A DNA stretch of 64,000 bases, taken from NCBI GenBank assembly GCA_051954695.1, contig JBQCHL010000002.1, positions 1 through 64,000 of the forward strand, read 5' to 3'. Made by a program: the position numbers and the translations under genes. Within the stretch, counting starts at the first letter, position 1; each line of letters begins with the position of its first letter. The notes below the pieces were generated by a model that was not told the DNA's origin, made no database searches, and was given only the letters and a program-made list of their open reading frames with translations. The stretch comes from Terrimonas_A sp051954695 (GTDB taxonomy: Bacteria > Bacteroidota > Bacteroidia > Chitinophagales > Chitinophagaceae). Of this stretch, positions 1 through 7,663 are shown one piece after another.

Positions 1-1614
1 AACAGTTATTTTTTCGAGATTCAGTTTATACCCATAACCCTGCATTCGGGCACTATTTTTTGATAATCCAAATAGATAGATTTTTGACTTGGTAAACATA
101 TTGGTAGAACCTTTGAGCTGAAAATTTTTAATAATCTGAGGAAGCGGAGTATATTCGATCCAGTCTACCATTTTCTCAGTCCATAAAGTAATCTCATCTA
201 CAAAATTTTTGGCTCTACTTCTTAGTTTCCTAACATCATTAGTAAAATAATTCTGCCATTTTATCTGAACAAGTGCAAGCTCTCCTGTTAGGTTATCATA
301 AATAAATGCATCTACATCTGTTATATAGTTTTTTTCTTTGCGAATCTTGGTATTGCCGTAAGCTGTTTGATAGCGGCTCCCAGCGAATATCGCATTCAAA
401 TACTGCCTAAGCCAGTCTTCTCTATACTGCGAAATACGATCGCTGAGGGAAGGGTCTCGTGACTCGAGTAAAGCGTAAACAGAATGCAAGGGATTTCTAA
501 GTACAGATGAAATCGGCCTCAGCACGAATTCGCCACTTATCTTAATCAAGAGTGGTCGAAAACGAGTCGTATGCCGATTTAAAAAAGTTACGTCAGTCGG
601 CGATAGGGTTATTGCATCCATTGCTTCCTTGACTATCTCCTGACTAATTCCCGTGAAATAAGAAATATCTTGAGTTAGCTGGCTAGCTGGATTCCAGATT
701 GACAGGCTTTGTGGTATAAGAATTTCTGGATCATTCCTCGAAGCCAGCTGTGCAAAGTAGATATGTTTGATATGAAAACTGACGACAATACTCGCTACCG
801 CCATGATTTCCGATGCCAAGATATTTCCAATTTTCGCAGAAGGGCTTATTCCTGATTCATCTCGCCACTCCCTAGTTAATTCAGCTGCGATTGCTAAAAA
901 GTGATTATCAATCTCCGGAGTACTATCATAACCCAACATTATTCCATGTTTCCCTGAGTTCCATTGCTTAATCAAAGGAACCATTCGAGAATCAATTTCT
1001 TTAATTTTATAAGCAGCGAGTTCAGTTTCATACCTGACGGCCATAAAGTTCCCAACTTGCTGGAACGTATCTTCCATATCTTTTCTATCGGTTAATTCCC
1101 ATCCTTTGTATGTAGCTCCAGACGATTTAAGCTTTTCTTCCAGTTGATTAAGTGCATAAAGATCCAACTCGTCAAGAAATTGATCTTTCGAGCTCAGCAC
1201 ATTTGAGAATGTAAACGTTTCTCCTTCTTTTTGAACATTGACCAATCCCGCTTTTACCATATCAATAGTGCGTCTAAGCTGACTAATTATTCCAAGCCGG
1301 TAAAGTAAGCTCAATATCTGCCTTCTTGAATCAACTGAACTTTGCCTCATTGGAAACCCATAAAAATCCGCCTCCTTTAATAACATAGAGGCCGCGAGAT
1401 TCCAACCCATTTCAATCATATTGAGATCAAATACCGAAAAAATCTCTTTTTCAGTAGTAGGAACTCCAGGTTGTCCCAGCATAATGAAATCTAAACTTCG
1501 AACAGACTCGATAAAAAGGCCGAGGCATTCTAACGAATCATTGGGAAGACTTTCCTCTATTTTTCGTTGCTCATTGTCAGCTATTCCGACCAGATCATCA
1601 ATTATAGGATTCAC
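1..1614 (-). CDS. Putative restriction endonuclease of the Vsr/C5-MTase operon (partial, 3' end outside window)
   Basis: An uninterrupted reading frame of 538 codons runs from a GTG at 1614 off the left edge; a TAA lies three codons upstream, so GTG is the only plausible early start. I do not recognise the family over its length. Near residues 430-452 it reads VDAFIYD, about ten residues, then LALVQIKWQ. This is the D...QxK arrangement of PD-(D/E)xK nucleases of the Mrr type. It lies 143 bp downstream of the cytosine methyltransferase on the same strand, after a broken controller and vsr, which is where the cognate endonuclease of a type II system would sit. Function is inferred from this motif plus context. 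An alternative is a non-restriction effector carried with the methylase. The C-terminus is not visible. Confidence 0.6.
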   Translation of the reverse strand, partial: MNPIIDDLVGIADNEQRKIEESLPNDSLECLGLFIESVRSLDFIMLGQPGVPTTEKEIFSVFDLNMIEMGWNLAASMLLKEADFYGFPMRQSSVDSRRQILSLLYRLGIISQLRRTIDMVKAGLVNVQKEGETFTFSNVLSSKDQFLDELDLYALNQLEEKLKSSGATYKGWELTDRKDMEDTFQQVGNFMAVRYETELAAYKIKEIDSRMVPLIKQWNSGKHGIMLGYDSTPEIDNHFLAIAAELTREWRDESGISPSAKIGNILASEIMAVASIVVSFHIKHIYFAQLASRNDPEILIPQSLSIWNPASQLTQDISYFTGISQEIVKEAMDAITLSPTDVTFLNRHTTRFRPLLIKISGEFVLRPISSVLRNPLHSVYALLESRDPSLSDRISQYREDWLRQYLNAIFAGSRYQTAYGNTKIRKEKNYITDVDAFIYDNLTGELALVQIKWQNYFTNDVRKLRSRAKNFVDEITLWTEKMVDWIEYTPLPQIIKNFQLKGSTNMFTKSKIYLFGLSKNSARMQGYGYKLNLEKITV

Positions 1615-1757
1615 AGCGGTTAATTATATTAAACAAACAATATATATAATCTATATGAAATTAAAAGCTTGCCAACGAATATATTGTATCAAGTATTCCA
1701 AGTCGCCTTCGTCTGAAACGAGAATTTTACCATCTTCTGCTTTAACCAGGCTGATAT

Positions 1758-3401
1758 CTAATCTGTAGCAAACATCTGCCGGTTTCGTTTGACTCTGTCA
1801 GTCGTGGTTAATTCTTCTAAATGATTCTTTTCGTTTCGACTAATATCATAAAATATCGGATATACGATTTGCGCAATCTTATTTGACAGCAACGGGGGTA
1901 CGGCATTTCCAACTTGAGAAAATTGTGCAGTCCTTGGGCCACAGAAATAATAATTATCTGGGAAAGTTTGAATTCTAGCAGCTTCTCTGACTGTCAAACT
2001 TCTGCACTGTGTTGGATCATAATGAATATAATAATGTCCATCTTTTGAAATATGACTCGTAATTGTTTTAGAAGGTTTGTTCGACAACTGTACTCTAAAC
2101 CTGTCAGTAAATTTTTTCTCCTCTATTCCTTGTTTTACATTATCATGATTGGGAAGTAAAGCTTCAGGAAAGTCTTCCAATTTAGGAGATACGCGGTTAA
2201 AACTTCCATAGCAGGAAACAAAGAAATATCTTTTCAAATCGCTTTCCATGTGCGTTCTTGACTCGTGATTACAAACGCCGCCTATATTGTTATCATGAAA
2301 CCAATCGTGTCTATATAATACGGTCGATTTATCAGTAGGTATAAAAACTGCACCCTTCCCATTTGTTGGTAGACGAAGCTTTGTTAGCTTTTTAAGGATG
2401 TTGGCTTTCAACGTTTTTTCAACTCCTCTTAAATTTCCATTCCGGGTAATGCCTTCAATTGCCTTTCTCCATGCGTCGCTATCATCCTCCTGCCTAGAAA
2501 CGCCACTACGAAGTCTGGGCAAATCAGATAGCACTCTAAATATCCCAACTGGGCTGCTTTTTACGAGCACTTCTGGTTCTACTTCTATGTCATTCCTGAT
2601 TCCAAGCAATATTACCCTGTGTCTTGTTTGAGGGATTCCATACTTTTCAGCATGGATAATAAAATCCTTCTGTTTATAAATAGGATTTCCTGAGTCATCA
2701 AATTTCTGCGCTTCTACTGCAAGAGAATAGATTTTATATCCCGGACAATTTATTTGAATTCCATTACGTCCAAAGTCTTCGTAATAAGCATCGACAGGAT
2801 TTGCCAGATCATTTAGGATCTTTGTAAAGACCGGACTCTTCTCTGTTTCGGCAGACAACAGCCCTTTTACATTTTCCATTACAAAGACCGCCGGGTTGTG
2901 AACAGCGATAATCCTCAGGTACTGTTTATACAAGCCGACTCTTTCATCTTTTACTTCATCCAGAACAGTCTCTTTTCTTCTTGATCGACCTACTATAGAA
3001 TAGGCCTGACATGGTGGTCCTCCAATCAGTAACCAGTTTTTTGCGCCATTTAAAGCTTCGCGAATTCTTGTATCAAGCTCATGCTTTGAAACAGCTTCTT
3101 TAGAATCCCCTAAAGTTACCTGCCACGCCTCTTGTGCGGCGGCGACGGCCTGAATCGGATATTTTTCATATAGTTCTTTTAGAGAGATCTCGTTCCGTAA
3201 AAACTTATAATAGTCCTTCGGAGCACGCCCGGGTTCAAACTGTCTGAAGAAGCTTCTTAGCGTAAGCGTTTTGTGTGCATACTGATCTTTTTCAACAGAC
3301 AATGCAATTTTAAATGCCCTGGAACCATTCGGCTTTAGTAATGAACAGAAGCCCTCACCGAGACCACCCGGCCCCGCAAATATGTCAATTATTGGTATCA
3401 C
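1758..3401 (-). CDS. DNA (cytosine-5-)-methyltransferase
   Basis: A 547-aa C5 cytosine methyltransferase that transfers a methyl group from S-adenosylmethionine to cytosine in a specific DNA site. Motifs appear in canonical order: SAM-binding DIFAGPGG (residues 6-13), catalytic GGPPCQ with Cys131, MENVKG (motif VI, Glu176), QTRHR (motif VIII, 258-262), then a long target-recognition region, and the final RIQTFPDNY and QVGNAVPP (motifs IX-X). It is longer than minimal enzymes because of inserts between motifs I and IV and in the recognition region. Its start overlaps the end of vsr by 17 bp, so the two are probably co-translated. It would protect host DNA from the nuclease candidate downstream. 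The recognition site cannot be read from the sequence. Confidence 0.95.
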   Translation of the reverse strand: MIPIIDIFAGPGGLGEGFCSLLKPNGSRAFKIALSVEKDQYAHKTLTLRSFFRQFEPGRAPKDYYKFLRNEISLKELYEKYPIQAVAAAQEAWQVTLGDSKEAVSKHELDTRIREALNGAKNWLLIGGPPCQAYSIVGRSRRKETVLDEVKDERVGLYKQYLRIIAVHNPAVFVMENVKGLLSAETEKSPVFTKILNDLANPVDAYYEDFGRNGIQINCPGYKIYSLAVEAQKFDDSGNPIYKQKDFIIHAEKYGIPQTRHRVILLGIRNDIEVEPEVLVKSSPVGIFRVLSDLPRLRSGVSRQEDDSDAWRKAIEGITRNGNLRGVEKTLKANILKKLTKLRLPTNGKGAVFIPTDKSTVLYRHDWFHDNNIGGVCNHESRTHMESDLKRYFFVSCYGSFNRVSPKLEDFPEALLPNHDNVKQGIEEKKFTDRFRVQLSNKPSKTITSHISKDGHYYIHYDPTQCRSLTVREAARIQTFPDNYYFCGPRTAQFSQVGNAVPPLLSNKIAQIVYPIFYDISRNEKNHLEELTTTDRVKRNRQMFATD

Positions 3402-3834
3402 TATTTTTCTGTAGTTTCTTTAATAAGTCCTTAAGTATTGCTTCCCTTTTCTCTGATTTCTTTTTCTTTATTTCCAATTCACAACTGTCCCATACTATAA
3501 TTACGTTCCATCCCAACTCTTTCCAAGCTTTTTCATTCCGTATATCCCGTTCCATTGCTGGAATTACCCGCGTCTCTTTAATTGACGATTCACTCTTAAC
3601 CTCACCATACTTACACTTCCTGTGTCCATGCCAGAAGCAGCCTCTTACGTCAATTATTGTTTTATATTTTTTTATAACGATATCCGGCTTGCCTGGTAAA
3701 GCTTTTACATGCAGCCGATAACGGATGCCATTTGCATAAAGAAATCTTCTTACTACCATCTCCGGGCCAGTATCCTTGCTTTTTATCTGGCGCATGTTCC
3801 TACTTCGCGTTTCTATATCGTGGACGTCCGCCAT
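3385..3834 (-). CDS. vsr: Very short patch repair endonuclease Vsr
   Basis: A 149-aa Vsr-family endonuclease, which nicks at T:G mismatches left by deamination of 5-methylcytosine and so repairs the mutagenic by-product of the neighbouring methylase. The N-terminus ADVHDIETRSRNM, the LPGKPDIV segment with its catalytic Asp, the GCFWHGH metal/aromatic motif with a following Cys, and the GWNVIIVWDSCE strand are all characteristic of the family. The ATG at 3834 overlaps by one base the TAA of the upstream broken regulator (TAATG), and the 3' end overlaps the methyltransferase, so this is a tightly packed operon. Length matches the family. Confidence 0.95.
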   Translation of the reverse strand: MADVHDIETRSRNMRQIKSKDTGPEMVVRRFLYANGIRYRLHVKALPGKPDIVIKKYKTIIDVRGCFWHGHRKCKYGEVKSESSIKETRVIPAMERDIRNEKAWKELGWNVIIVWDSCELEIKKKKSEKREAILKDLLKKLQKNSDTNN

Positions 3835-4081
3835 TATGTAGCATTTTTCCCCATCACATTAATATCAAAATCTAAATACCAGGCAAATCGAACCAGGTAG
3901 TCTACGCTTATGGCGAATTTTCCTGTTTCAACTTTCGAGATCGTAGATCGATTCACCGACATTAACCTCGCAAGATCTTCCTAGCTATAGCCCTTCTTCT
4001 CACGAAGGTTCTAATGCTCATGCCAATTGATTCTCGGTGACCTTTGATATATGTATCTGTTGGGTTGGATTTGTTGTTCAT
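3834..4081 (-). pseudogene. Broken XRE-family controller of the R-M operon
   Basis: On the minus strand from ATG 4081 the first frame reads MNNKSNPTDTYIKG...GMSIRT and then stops. A second frame continues the same protein: LREKKGYS, stop, EDLARLMSVNRSTISK, VETGKFAISVDYLVRF, ending with TAA at 3836-3834. Together these make a classic Cro/C1 helix-turn-helix protein of about 80 residues. Two lesions are visible: a one-base deletion just before LREKK (AGAACCTT where AGAAACCTT would restore the frame), and a TAG in place of the near-invariant Gln codon (S-Q-E-D-L). By position it was the controller protein of the R-M operon. Both lesions together make a sequencing error unlikely. Confidence 0.8.
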
Positions 4082-4248
4082 GCTTCCTTTTTATCTATCG
4101 GCTATTCTTATATTCTACACTTGATCTTACTTCTTGTTGGATAAAGCCAACAAGTTACCTCAAAAAAGTGCAATATATTGAACAAGGCCAAGTCGAATCA
4201 CAAACGACTGATTATCAATTAGTAACTTAGGTCCATCTAGCTATCTAC

Positions 4249-4575
4249 TCACCAATAGTATCCGAATAGAATTTCATTCTCTAGCACGGCATGTCCTTCG
4301 TACTGTAACTTACCCGGCGGACCCCATTTTAACTCATATCTGGGCGAATGAGGGTCTTTGATGATTTGTAATTCAATTACCTCACTGTCTTCTTTTTCAA
4401 GCCAGATAACTTTAAATAGTCCAATAAAAGGATCAGTAGATGGCTCTCCAGCGGTTATCCTTTTTGCAGTTTCCGGATAAGGATTGCATTCACCAGTGTT
4501 AAAGTATGTACTTGTCAATATATCATGATTATGGAAGCGCATAACAAATGCACCCCGAAAGATATCGTCCGGCAT
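4249..4575 (-). CDS. Hypothetical protein (108 aa)
   Basis: A 108-residue reading frame from ATG 4575 with ordinary composition, many charged residues and a hydrophobic aromatic C-terminus (ILFGYYW). There is no signal peptide, membrane segment or motif I can name. It lies 48 bp downstream of the conserved 71-aa gene on the same strand and could be co-transcribed with it. Its real status rests on length, codon pattern and neighbourhood only. Confidence 0.55.
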   Translation of the reverse strand: MPDDIFRGAFVMRFHNHDILTSTYFNTGECNPYPETAKRITAGEPSTDPFIGLFKVIWLEKEDSEVIELQIIKDPHSPRYELKWGPPGKLQYEGHAVLENEILFGYYW

Positions 4576-4623
4576 CGAGTTAATTTTTAACGTTATTGAA
4601 TTGATTCTGAGATATGAGAAAGA

Positions 4624-4839
4624 TTAACCGTTCTTCCGTTTGCCATTCTCTTTCATTATTTCACTAAGCTGATCCCAGGTAAGTTGGTAGCCATAAGTGA
4701 AATCTTTAGGGAGCCAAACGACAGCCCCTTTCGAGATTTTTAATGTTCCGAACTTGGCTTTATTCTTTTTGACGGTGAATTCGAGATCAGCATTCCCCAG
4801 TTCCCGATCGGGAATCGTGAAGGTTACGTTGTGTGCCAT
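4624..4839 (-). CDS. Conserved small protein of unknown function (71 aa)
   Basis: A 71-aa protein starting MAHNVTFTIPDRELG and containing KFGTLKISKGAVVWLPKD. I recognise this as a widespread small bacterial family of unknown function, found across several phyla and often in accessory regions. It looks like a compact mixed alpha/beta fold with a helical Lys-rich tail (EIMKENGKRKNG). No catalytic residues are apparent. It may be transcribed with the 108-aa gene downstream. Confidence 0.75.
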   Translation of the reverse strand: MAHNVTFTIPDRELGNADLEFTVKKNKAKFGTLKISKGAVVWLPKDFTYGYQLTWDQLSEIMKENGKRKNG

Positions 4840-5318
4840 TAGGATGAAGGTTTGGGTGGTGAAAATGATTGGCTAAATAAATTTATTGAATCATTTTAAT
4901 TCGCGAAAAATCTTTTTGCAACAACGCTCAATGAAGATGAGCCTATTTGAGGCTTCTGTTTAAAACGGTACAACTCATACGGCTTATATAGTTGTGATGC
5001 TAAACACTCAATACCTGCTTAATTTAATAGGTGCCGGTATGAAATCAACAGGAATATATAATAGATTAATTCGTCTGGCGCAAAAACCGAGAGTGTCCTT
5101 TAATGCAAGAAGACAGCCACATTCTTAGCCAGCAACTCTTTTGAAACTATTCTTATGCTAAACAATGGACGTATGGCCGCAAATAAATAGATCTTTTTTG
5201 CCATATGAATCGACTAATAAATTCGATAATGTTGTTTTTTATTCCATCTACTGTGGTATCCAAACTTTAAAAAAAATTAATGACTTAATTTTCATCCAAT
5301 TACGTTGACGAGGATTTT
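4840..5318. other. Intergenic stretch without a recognisable gene
   Basis: About 480 bp of AT-rich DNA between the leftward 71-aa gene and the rightward hic locus. It has only short broken frames, the longest on the plus strand being 29 codons from 5040. No RNA gene, transposase or repeat was seen. It should hold the promoter of the leftward pair, but no clear match to a Bacteroidota promoter was found for it. Confidence 0.5.
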
Positions 5319-5371
5319 TTGAAAATTTCCAAAATGGCACGTAAATTGCAACTGAATATTAGTTGCAATTT
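5319..5371 (+). promoter_or_regulatory. Promoter with overlapping palindromic operator upstream of hicA-hicB
   Basis: TTG at 5319-5321 and TAAATTGC at 5342-5349 are 20 bp apart, which fits the Bacteroidota promoter pattern TTG-N19/20-TAnnTTTG. An exact 11-bp inverted repeat, AAATTGCAACT (5343-5353) and AGTTGCAATTT (5361-5371) with a 7-nt spacer, begins inside the -7 element. A repressor bound there would block polymerase. HicB antitoxins usually repress their own operon through a C-terminal DNA-binding domain, so this is the likely HicB operator. The palindrome is certain; its role is inferred. Confidence 0.6.
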
Positions 5372-5438
5372 TTAACACGTAAACACAACAAACTTGTATG
5401 AACAGAAAAATCGCTAAACGACGTAATAATGTAGTTAA

Positions 5439-5698
5439 ATGGGAAAATTTGATAAACTAGCTGAAAGGTTGTTATCCAAACCCAAAGATTTTACTTGGGA
5501 AGAGCTAAAAAAATTACTAGCTCATTATGGATATACAGAAATGAAAACGGGGAAAACAGGAGGTTCAAGAAGGAAGTTCGCAAACCAAGACAGGGATGTA
5601 TTAGCCTTCATAAACCGCACCCCCAGAATATTCTTAAGTCCTACCAGATTGATGATGTAGTGACACATTTAAAAGAAAGAGGGTTATTAAATGACTGA
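5439..5698 (+). pseudogene. hicA: Frameshifted HicA-type mRNA interferase toxin
   Basis: The first frame (from ATG 5439) gives MGKFDKLAERLLSKPKDFTW...KTGGSRRKFANQD, the N-terminal half of a HicA toxin. From about 5595 the homology moves to a second frame, CISLHKPHPQNILKSY...LKERGLLND, which ends at TGA 5696-5698. The catalytic His belongs to the second part (LHKPHP). One missing base near GACAGGGATG explains the shift. No slippery heptamer is visible, so a programmed frameshift is unlikely and the toxin is probably dead. An intact copy would be about 86 aa, the normal length. It overlaps hicB by 8 bp. Confidence 0.8.
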
Positions 5699-6038
5699 TG
5701 TTTTACAATACAAGACCTATTATGCAGAGATACATTTCAGTGCGGAAGATGAGGTGTTTCACGGGAAGATTATTGGCATAAATGATCTTGTGAATTTTGA
5801 GGGAACCACAGTTAAAGAACTGAAAAAGGCATTTCATGAAGCCGTGGATGATTACCTGGAGACTTGTGAAGAACTTGGTAAAGAGCCTGAGAAGACGTAC
5901 AAGGGAAGTTTTAACGTTCGCATCCCTTCCGACTTACACCGCCAAGCTGCTAGGTATGCAACCCTGAAAAATATGACTTTGAATGATTTTGTTCGCCATG
6001 CTATTGATACGGTTCTTTCGAAACCTCCTAATACATGA
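5691..6038 (+). CDS. hicB: HicB-family antitoxin
   Basis: A 115-aa HicB antitoxin. The N-terminal half has the degenerate RNase H-like HicB fold (YYAEIHFSAEDEVFHGKIIG, then GTTVKELKKAFHEAVDDYLE). The C-terminal half is a ribbon-helix-helix DNA-binding segment (FNVRIPSDLHRQAARYA, then NMTLNDFVRHAI). It normally neutralises the HicA RNase and represses the operon. The gene is intact while its toxin partner is frameshifted, the expected order of decay because losing the antitoxin first would be toxic. Its start overlaps the end of hicA by 8 bp, and a hairpin terminator follows at 6078. Confidence 0.9.
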   Translation: MTDVLQYKTYYAEIHFSAEDEVFHGKIIGINDLVNFEGTTVKELKKAFHEAVDDYLETCEELGKEPEKTYKGSFNVRIPSDLHRQAARYATLKNMTLNDFVRHAIDTVLSKPPNT

Positions 6039-6077
6039 ACGACAAACTTCATTCTTTTGTTTTTAACTTTTATAGGA

Positions 6078-6104
6078 CCCGCTTTAATAGCGGGCTTTCT
6101 TTTA
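6078..6104 (+). terminator. Rho-independent terminator after hicB
   Basis: Perfect 6-bp stem CCCGCT (6078-6083) and AGCGGG (6089-6094) with a 5-nt loop, followed by the T-rich run CTTTCTTTT. It lies 40 bp after the hicB stop. Confidence 0.75.
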
Positions 6105-6162
6105 TGCAAGAATTTGAAAGGCGGCTAACAGAAACTCCTAATCCATCATTAACCAATTGCAA

Positions 6163-6372
6163 TTATTTTCTAGTGCTCTCAAATAGATCTGGCAAGTTGA
6201 CCTGTAGTAACACAGCTATCCGATAAAACGTCTCCACGCTTGGCTGCTGATTATTAGTCACCCACTTCGACACAGTATTCTCATTCACCTCCAATTTCTC
6301 CGCCAACCATCTATTCGTTTTATCCTTTTCTGCCAACACAATTCGAAGTCTATTTAAAACCAGCTTAGCCAT
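6163..6372 (-). CDS. Small XRE-family transcriptional regulator
   Basis: A 69-aa protein that is almost entirely one Cro/C1 helix-turn-helix (NRLRIVLAEKDKTNRWLAEK, then NENTVSKWVTNNQQPS as the recognition region, then FYRIAVLLQVNLPDLF). It belongs to the same subfamily as the two regulators at 15,051-15,571, which share the SKW.TN..QPS core. It is transcribed away from the radC cluster. Two near-identical 18-bp direct repeats at 6425-6463 lie upstream of its start and are probable operator sites, suggesting autoregulation and control of the divergent radC copy. Confidence 0.85.
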   Translation of the reverse strand: MAKLVLNRLRIVLAEKDKTNRWLAEKLEVNENTVSKWVTNNQQPSVETFYRIAVLLQVNLPDLFESTRK

Positions 6373-6424
6373 TCACAAGAAAGTTTAAATTTAAATTTAA
6401 GCCAAGGTTTTAAATGTCAACAAT

Positions 6425-6463
6425 TTATCCTTTTATCAGATATTATTATCCTTTAAACAGATA
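6425..6463. promoter_or_regulatory. Tandem 18-bp repeats, candidate XRE operator
   Basis: TTATCCTTTTATCAGATA (6425-6442) and TTATCCTTTAAACAGATA (6446-6463) match at 16 of 18 positions and start 21 bp apart, two helical turns, so bound proteins would sit on the same face. Read on the other strand each has a TATC...GATA symmetry. They lie between the XRE gene and the divergent radC pseudogene. Confidence 0.55.
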
Positions 6464-6546
6464 AGTTATGATGTAAATATGCATGCAGTTACTTAACTTT
6501 GGAGTGAGAAAACAAAAAGCAATCGAACCTCTAAAACCTTAACACT

Positions 6547-7028
6547 ATGCCAATCCGCCTCTCCCTCAATCAAAACCTCCACATCCAAACTTCCTCCGAC
6601 ATCTTCCATCTCCTCCAACCCACCTACCTCCGCCAATCCAAACTCAACCGCGATCGCGAGCATCTGTGGCTCATGTGTCTCGATCACTCCCAGACCGTCC
6701 GCACCCTTGAACTCCTCGGGCTCGGCACGCAGAACAACGTCCGTATTGATCCCATGGAGGTTTACCACCGGGCTTTGCTGCGCCGCGCGGCATCCATCGT
6801 CGTCGCGCACAATCATCCCTCCGGCAGCTTAAAGCCGTCCCGGTCCGACATCACCGCCACCGAAAAACTCGTGGACGTCAGCCACTTCCTGAACATCAAA
6901 CTGCTCCCCGGGTCAAGCCCGGGGCAGGCTATAACTGCGAATTCTACAGCTTCCTGGATAATGGTGAGTTTGAAAAGATGCAGACCCGGAAATTCATCAT
7001 GTTCAACAGTGTCCTGGCAATGGAGTGA
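6547..7028 (+). pseudogene. RadC-like JAB-domain protein, copy 1, disrupted by a GC-rich palindrome
   Basis: From ATG 6547 the frame gives a RadC-family JAMM/JAB domain: DREHLWLMCLDHSQTV, ELLGLGTQNNV, then VVAHNHPSGSLKPSRSD, which is the HxH...D metal site. At 6906 the expected segment between IKLL and the glycine-rich turn is replaced by a CCCCGGG...CCCGGGG palindrome. After it the protein continues in a different frame (CEFYSFLDNGEFEKMQ, then FIMFNSVLAME) to TGA 7026-7028. Function of such proteins is unclear despite the DNA-repair name; they are common on Bacteroidota mobile regions beside XRE genes. Codon use is very GC-rich in third positions compared with neighbours, suggesting transfer. 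Confidence 0.75.
6906..6924. repeat. Short GC-rich palindrome (REP-like) inside radC copy 1
   Basis: CCCCGGG (6906-6912), 5-nt loop TCAAG, CCCGGGG (6918-6924), followed by CAGG. Related palindromes lie in radC copy 3 at 8910 and 9038, and a half-copy at 23,869. It sits exactly where the radC homology breaks and the frame changes. Confidence 0.65.
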
Positions 7029-7099
7029 TGCCGTTGCCTGGTAGCCTGAATCATACCTTACCATTTACCATTACCTGAACCCATTAAAACGATCTGACC

Positions 7100-7632
7100 A
7101 TGAACATAACCGAACCCGTCAAAATCATCGAGGCAACTGACCAATACATCCGCTCTGCCGCGGATATCTTCTCGCTGCTCCAGCCCGTTCTGCTCAACAC
7201 ACCTTTTCCTCACCGCAACCGCGAGCACGTCTGGACCATCAGTCTCGACTCAGCCAACAAAGTGCTGCATATCGAGCTCGTCACCATGGCAGTGTAAACC
7301 GCGCGATGATCGAACCGATGGAAGTTTTCAGCACACCGCTTCAGAAGCGGGCGGTGAGGCTGATCGTGGTGCATAATCATCCGGGAGGATTATTGCGGCC
7401 ATCGCCATTAGACAGATTTACGGCGGGAGAATTGAATCGCCTCGGAAGGGAGTTGAAAGTGCCGGTGATCGATCATGTGATCATCACCGAAGACGGATAT
7501 TACAGTTTTGCAGAGCAGGATCAAATGAAAGAGCTACTACGAAAAGAGATCATGCATGCCTCAATGGAAATGAGTACAAGCAGCTTTCGAAGGATAAAGA
7601 GGAAAAGAATGGTGAGAAGAAGATTTGTATGA
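7100..7632 (+). pseudogene. RadC-like JAB-domain protein, copy 2, frameshifted
   Basis: The first frame (ATG 7100) gives the N-terminal part, IRSAADIFSLLQPV, NREHVWTISLDSANKV, IELVTM, and stops at 7297. The homology continues in another frame: SVNRAMIEPMEVF, RLIVVHNHPGGLLRPSP (JAMM metal-binding HxH), then VIDHVIITEDGYYSFAEQ, ending at 7632. One missing G (ATGGCAGT where ATGGGCAGT would keep frame) accounts for the break. It is a diverged paralogue of copy 1, lying 70 bp downstream, and the closest relative of the remnant at 8810. Confidence 0.75.
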
Positions 7633-7663
7633 AGAACCGCCACAAAGGTTTTGCCAATTAATT

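Noticed and set aside
5590..5605. Programmed ribosomal frameshift in hicA
   Set aside because: No slippery heptamer or stimulatory structure is visible at the break, and hicA genes are normally single-frame.
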